Positions 4,532-8,004 of a DNA stretch of 8,004 bases are shown here, piece after piece (within the stretch, counting starts at the first letter, position 1; each line of letters begins with the position of its first letter). The DNA comes from Kiloniellales bacterium (GTDB lineage Bacteria > Pseudomonadota > Alphaproteobacteria > Kiloniellales > JAKSBE01): assembly GCA_030067055.1 (NCBI GenBank), contig JASJAL010000085.1, forward strand, positions 1 to 8,004, given 5' to 3'. Both the position numbers and the translations under genes were made by a program. The notes below the pieces were generated by a model. It made no database searches, was not told where the DNA came from, and was given only the letters and a program-made list of their open reading frames with translations.

Positions 4532-6358
4532 GTGACGGCTGAGATGGCCTACGTATTCGGCGTTCTCGCGGTCGCCATTGTTCTCTTTGCCAGCGGCAGG
4601 GTGCGCCTCGACGTCGTGGCCCTGTTGGTCGTCTTCGCCCTTGTACTCGGCGAAGTCGTGACCCTCCGCGAAGCGTTCGCCGGTTTCAGCAACTCGGTGA
4701 TCCTGATGATCGCCGGCCTCTTCATCGTCGGCGAGGCCCTTGTCACCACCGGGATCGCCTTCGCCATCGGCGAGTGGCTGATGCGCGTCGGCGGCGCCAG
4801 CGAAACGCGCTTGCTCGCCTTGCTGATGGTAGTGGTCGGCTGCGTCGGCGCCTTCATGAGCTCGACCGGCATCGTCGCCCTCTTTCTGCCGATCGTGCTC
4901 AGCATCTCGGCTAAGACCGGCTACGCCAAGACCCGTCTCTTGATGCCCTTGTCCTTCGCTGCCCTGATCAGCGGCATGATGACCCTGATCGCGACGGCGC
5001 CGAACCTGGTCGTCAGCGCCGAGCTGCAGAAGCAAGGGCTGGAGCCCTTCGGCTTTTTCGACTTCACCCCGATCGGTCTTGCCGTCCTCGTGGTCGGCAT
5101 CCTGTACATGCTTCTCGTCGGCCGGAGGCTGCTGTCGGCCGGTCGACCGGAAGACGAGGGACGTCGTGACGAGATGACCATAGAGGGTCTGGTCGAGCGC
5201 TACGGTTTGGCGGGCCGGTTCCTGCGCCTTCGGGTTCCCTTTGGGTCGCCGCTGGTCGGACACGCCGTCGGAGCGATCGAGCTCCGTACGGTCTTCGACA
5301 TCGCTGCGGTCGCCATCGAACGCCGCAGGGGCCGCCAGCTCTCCATCAAGCCGGTCCTGCCCCACTCGGAACTCAGGGCTGGCGACATCCTCTACGCGGT
5401 CGGGACCGATGCTGCGGCCACGCATTTTATCGCCGACCAGGGCCTCGAGCAGCTGCCGATCGAGTCCGCCCCCCTCCGGGACATACAGCGGGAGTTGGGC
5501 CTGGCCGAGGTGATGATTCCGCCTGACTCGAAGCTGGTCGATCAGACCCTCCGGGATGCTGAATTCCGCTCCCGGCATCACGTGACCGTCCTGGCGATCC
5601 GCCGCCGCGGCGCGCCGATCGAGGCAAGCTTCACGGAGGAGGCCCTGGAAGTCGGCGACACGCTGCTGGTCGGCGGCGGCTGGAAGGACCTTGGACTTCT
5701 TCAAGCCGAGAAGAAGGATATGATCCTGCTCAACCTGCCCATCGAGCGGGAGGACTTCGCGCCGGCACGCCACCAGGCGCCCTGGGCGCTCACCATCCTG
5801 GTCGCGATGATCGCGACGATGACCTTCGGGCTGATCCCGAACGCCATCGCCGTCCTCATGGCCGCGTTGGCGATGGTGGCGACCCGCTGCCTTTCCATGG
5901 AGGCGGCCTACAAGGTGATCAACTGGCCGAGCCTGGTCCTGGTTGCCGGGATGCTGCCCTTGGCGACCGCCTTGATGAACACCGGGGCGACCGACCTTAT
6001 CGTCGACGGACTGGTGGCCTCGTTCGGGGATTTCGGGCCAACCGCGATGATGACCGGTTTGTTCCTCCTGACCGCGGTGCTCGGACTGTTCATCTCCAAC
6101 ACCGCGACGGCCGTACTCCTGGCGCCGATCGCGATCGGCATCGCTGGCGACATGGGGGTGGCGCCCTACGCCTTCGCGATGACTGTGGCCGTGGCCGCCT
6201 CTGCCGCTTTCATGACGCCGGTGTCGACGCCGGTGAACACGCTCGTCGTCGCTCCCGGCGGCTATACCTTCAAGGACTTCGTGAAGGTCGGCGTTCCCAT
6301 GACCCTCTTGGTGATGGTCGTGGCCGACCTGCTAATCCCGTTGCTGTTCCCCTTTTAG
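4532..6358 (+). CDS. SLC13/DASS-type permease with two RCK_C domains
   Basis: This 608-residue inner-membrane protein has the layout of SLC13 (DASS) permeases with a central cytoplasmic insert, a group that includes sulfate, dicarboxylate and other anion transporters. The first membrane half covers about residues 5-198. It contains MSSTG (109-113), the weak form of the SNT substrate/sodium motif, and TAPN (155-158). Two TrkA-C (RCK_C) domains follow at about 220-305 and 315-395; the second shows MIPPDSKLVDQTLRD and ends EVGDTLLVGG. The second membrane half covers about 415-606 and carries a canonical ISNT (521-524) and the STPVNT element (565-570). The start is GTG, chosen for its Shine-Dalgarno sequence. 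The stop overlaps the stop of the convergent hydrolase gene. The substrate cannot be read from the sequence. Sulfate or an organic acid is plausible, and the RCK_C domains suggest gating by an unknown small ligand. Confidence 0.88.
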   Translation: MTAEMAYVFGVLAVAIVLFASGRVRLDVVALLVVFALVLGEVVTLREAFAGFSNSVILMIAGLFIVGEALVTTGIAFAIGEWLMRVGGASETRLLALLMVVVGCVGAFMSSTGIVALFLPIVLSISAKTGYAKTRLLMPLSFAALISGMMTLIATAPNLVVSAELQKQGLEPFGFFDFTPIGLAVLVVGILYMLLVGRRLLSAGRPEDEGRRDEMTIEGLVERYGLAGRFLRLRVPFGSPLVGHAVGAIELRTVFDIAAVAIERRRGRQLSIKPVLPHSELRAGDILYAVGTDAAATHFIADQGLEQLPIESAPLRDIQRELGLAEVMIPPDSKLVDQTLRDAEFRSRHHVTVLAIRRRGAPIEASFTEEALEVGDTLLVGGGWKDLGLLQAEKKDMILLNLPIEREDFAPARHQAPWALTILVAMIATMTFGLIPNAIAVLMAALAMVATRCLSMEAAYKVINWPSLVLVAGMLPLATALMNTGATDLIVDGLVASFGDFGPTAMMTGLFLLTAVLGLFISNTATAVLLAPIAIGIAGDMGVAPYAFAMTVAVAASAAFMTPVSTPVNTLVVAPGGYTFKDFVKVGVPMTLLVMVVADLLIPLLFPF

Positions 6359-7839
6359 GAGTCCGGCCGGCTCCGGCCACCGCTGTCGTCCAGCCACTCG
6401 ATCGTCCGGGTCTCCAGGAACTCGTAGAAGGGGTTGTGCCGCAGGCGCAGCAGCCGGTCCGAGGAGAACAACAACAGCCCCAGTTCGCCCTTCAGGTCGA
6501 TCTGACCGAGAAATACCAGGTCTTCGTTGTCGGGCGGGCGTTGGCCGTACAAGGGATCGTCCGGAGGGAACGGCAGGGCCACGTGGGAGAGCGAGATGAC
6601 CCCCAGCGGCCAGTTGAGCCCGATTGGCTCTAAGGCCGCATCGCTCGAGAGCGGCGCCTTGCGGCGGCTGACCACGGCGTCGGTCTCCGGGTTCTCGTTC
6701 GTGATCAGGACCAGCTCGAAAGGCAGGGTCTCGCTCCCCATCAGCCGGTCGATCAGCGGGCTTGGGTCGGAAACCACCAAGGTCGACTTGGCGCTCTTGC
6801 GGTTGATGTCGAATAGGACGAGTTCGTGATCGCCGGGCGCCAGGTGCTCGAGCAGGTTGTCGACCACGGCATCGACCGAAACCGTCGCATCGACGCTCGA
6901 CAGAAAGATCAGGGTCGGCGGAAAGCCCTCGATCGGGCCCGCTGCGGCCATGGCCTCGACGCGCTCGGCCAGAGAGACCGTCAGACGATGAACCTGGACG
7001 ATCGAATTGGTCGTGAAGGAGTTGTAGTTGAAGGGATCGAACTCCGGCACGACGTCCGCCCAGGCGAAGCCCTTCAGGCCCGGCAGGTCCGCCAGTCGCG
7101 CCTTCCACTTTGCCAGCGTTGCCAGCGGGCTGATCCCGATTGCCGGGGACACCAGGGTCAGGCTGGCCGGCGGCGGCGCGACCGCGCCCTCGATGGCATC
7201 CAGGGCGTACTCGACGGCCAGGGCCGAGCCGGTCGAATAGCCGATCATGTGGACCGGGCCTTTTCCGACCTTGGATGTCAGGTGCGCCATTCCGAGGCGC
7301 ACCGCTGCGGTGGTGTCTTCCCAGCTTGCAGATAAGAGGCCGGACGGGATCGTCCCGTGGCCGGGAAGGCGCAGGCCGAGCACCCAGTAGCCGCTTCGGT
7401 TTAGAGCTTCGCCGATCGCCCGCAGGCTGTAGGGCCCGTCTGACCTGCCGTGGAGCAGAAGCACGCCCCCGGCGGGCGTATCGGCGGGAAGCTCGAAGCT
7501 GCGGTTCCAGTTCGTCTCGCGCCGCCGCGGGTCGGCTGCGCTGCCAGAGCTGTAGCGGACCAGCTCGTAGGCCGGACCGGTATCGACGCGCGCGAAGACC
7601 TGCCGGTCCAATTGCGCGAACAACTCGTCCTCCAGCCGCCGATAGTCATCGAAGCTCCGGATTTCCTTCGCCCGCTCCGCCGTGAACTCCGCATCCAGCT
7701 TCTCGGTGTGCCAAAGCTGCAGCTCCGGTGCGCTGGGCGCGACCATGTTGTGCATCACCACCGCACCCGCAACGAAGGCGAGCGCACCGAGAGTGAGCAG
7801 CAGCACCGTGCGCCCAAGCAGTGAGAGTGCGCGTCCCAT
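6355..7839 (-). CDS. Membrane-anchored serine alpha/beta hydrolase
   Basis: The 494-residue protein begins with an uncleaved-looking anchor (hydrophobic residues about 7-29 after MGRALSLLGR), so the catalytic domain should face the periplasm. A polar stretch precedes the alpha/beta hydrolase fold, which starts near residue 123 with GGVLLLHGRSDGP, an oxyanion-hole HG motif. LRLPGHGTIPSG (157-167) is the next conserved turn, typical of lysophospholipase/S33-like hydrolases. GYSTG (200-204) gives the nucleophile Ser202. Asp317 in SSVDATVS and His419 in SLSHVALPF are the best acid and base of the triad. Roughly 85 residues between Asp and His are more than usual and suggest an insertion. The ATG has GGGAGA eight bases upstream. 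It lies 30 bases after the gene entering from the right, probably one operon. The substrate is unknown; an ester or lipid is likely. Confidence 0.82.
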   Translation of the reverse strand: MGRALSLLGRTVLLLTLGALAFVAGAVVMHNMVAPSAPELQLWHTEKLDAEFTAERAKEIRSFDDYRRLEDELFAQLDRQVFARVDTGPAYELVRYSSGSAADPRRRETNWNRSFELPADTPAGGVLLLHGRSDGPYSLRAIGEALNRSGYWVLGLRLPGHGTIPSGLLSASWEDTTAAVRLGMAHLTSKVGKGPVHMIGYSTGSALAVEYALDAIEGAVAPPPASLTLVSPAIGISPLATLAKWKARLADLPGLKGFAWADVVPEFDPFNYNSFTTNSIVQVHRLTVSLAERVEAMAAAGPIEGFPPTLIFLSSVDATVSVDAVVDNLLEHLAPGDHELVLFDINRKSAKSTLVVSDPSPLIDRLMGSETLPFELVLITNENPETDAVVSRRKAPLSSDAALEPIGLNWPLGVISLSHVALPFPPDDPLYGQRPPDNEDLVFLGQIDLKGELGLLLFSSDRLLRLRHNPFYEFLETRTIEWLDDSGGRSRPDS

Positions 7840-7869
7840 GTTGGCTATCTCCCGAGTCGGTCCAGATCG

Positions 7870-8004
7870 CTAACGGCCACGGGTCAGGACCCAGTAGGTT
7901 TTTCCGTCCGGTGTCTTGACCTTGTAGAGCAGGCGGCTGCGCGGCGGACCGGGATTGGTCAAGCGCAGGAAGAGATCGTCGAAGAACTCCGGCGTCTCGA
8001 GGCT
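7870..8004 (-). CDS. C-terminal end of an unidentified protein, cut by the right window edge
   Basis: A minus-strand frame is open from the right edge to a TAG at 7872-7870 and gives 44 residues, beginning SLETPEFFDDLFLRLTNPG and ending KTYWVLTRGR. The composition is that of a folded soluble domain (mixed aromatic, acidic and basic residues, a short KVKTPDGKTYW strand-turn-strand). It ends 30 bases before the ATG of the membrane-anchored hydrolase on the same strand, so the two are probably co-transcribed. I do not recognise the family from this fragment. Confidence 0.6.
   Translation of the reverse strand, partial: SLETPEFFDDLFLRLTNPGPPRSRLLYKVKTPDGKTYWVLTRGR

Noticed and set aside
4208..5773. 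A 521-codon open frame on the minus strand
   Set aside because: It opposes the creatininase-family gene and the permease, both with clear motifs, and its composition (Asp, Gln, Gly, Arg, His) is typical of a shadow frame.

Overview
The window is GC-rich, densely coding DNA with short intergenic gaps and long antisense shadow frames. That composition and the gene families fit a free-living proteobacterium, most likely an alphaproteobacterium. This is an inference from composition and gene style; no taxonomic marker is present. I see no IS element, integrase, tRNA, rRNA or CRISPR array.

Left block (1-2586, minus strand). Three genes read leftward in a probable operon. First is a Na+/phosphate cotransporter with a C-terminal PhoU-like domain. 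Next, 39 bases on, is an AhpD/carboxymuconolactone-decarboxylase-fold protein whose peroxidase motif has lost all but one catalytic residue. After a 91-base gap comes the start of a third gene that runs off the left edge.

Central gene-free block (2587-3147). This is the least ordinary part of the window. It holds a plus-strand candidate structured RNA of about 155 nt. The RNA contains alternative hairpins, a tiny ATG ORF with a good Shine-Dalgarno sequence, and a strong intrinsic terminator capped by a GNRA-type tetraloop. It lies between divergently oriented genes. I could not match it to an RNA family I know.

Right-centre block (3148-6358, plus strand). A small MAPEG-family membrane protein is followed by a creatininase-family metal-dependent amidohydrolase with its own extended -10 promoter candidate. 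Then comes a GTG-started SLC13/DASS-type permease that carries two cytoplasmic RCK_C (TrkA-C) domains.

Right block (6355-8004, minus strand). A membrane-anchored serine alpha/beta hydrolase converges on the permease gene, and their stop codons overlap. Thirty bases upstream of it is the C-terminal end of an unrecognised gene that enters from the right edge, probably in the same operon.

Functionally, the window is a collection of membrane transport and small-molecule enzyme genes (phosphate uptake, an organic- or inorganic-anion permease, an amidohydrolase, an esterase-like hydrolase), not one recognisable pathway. The central RNA candidate is the best lead for something undescribed.
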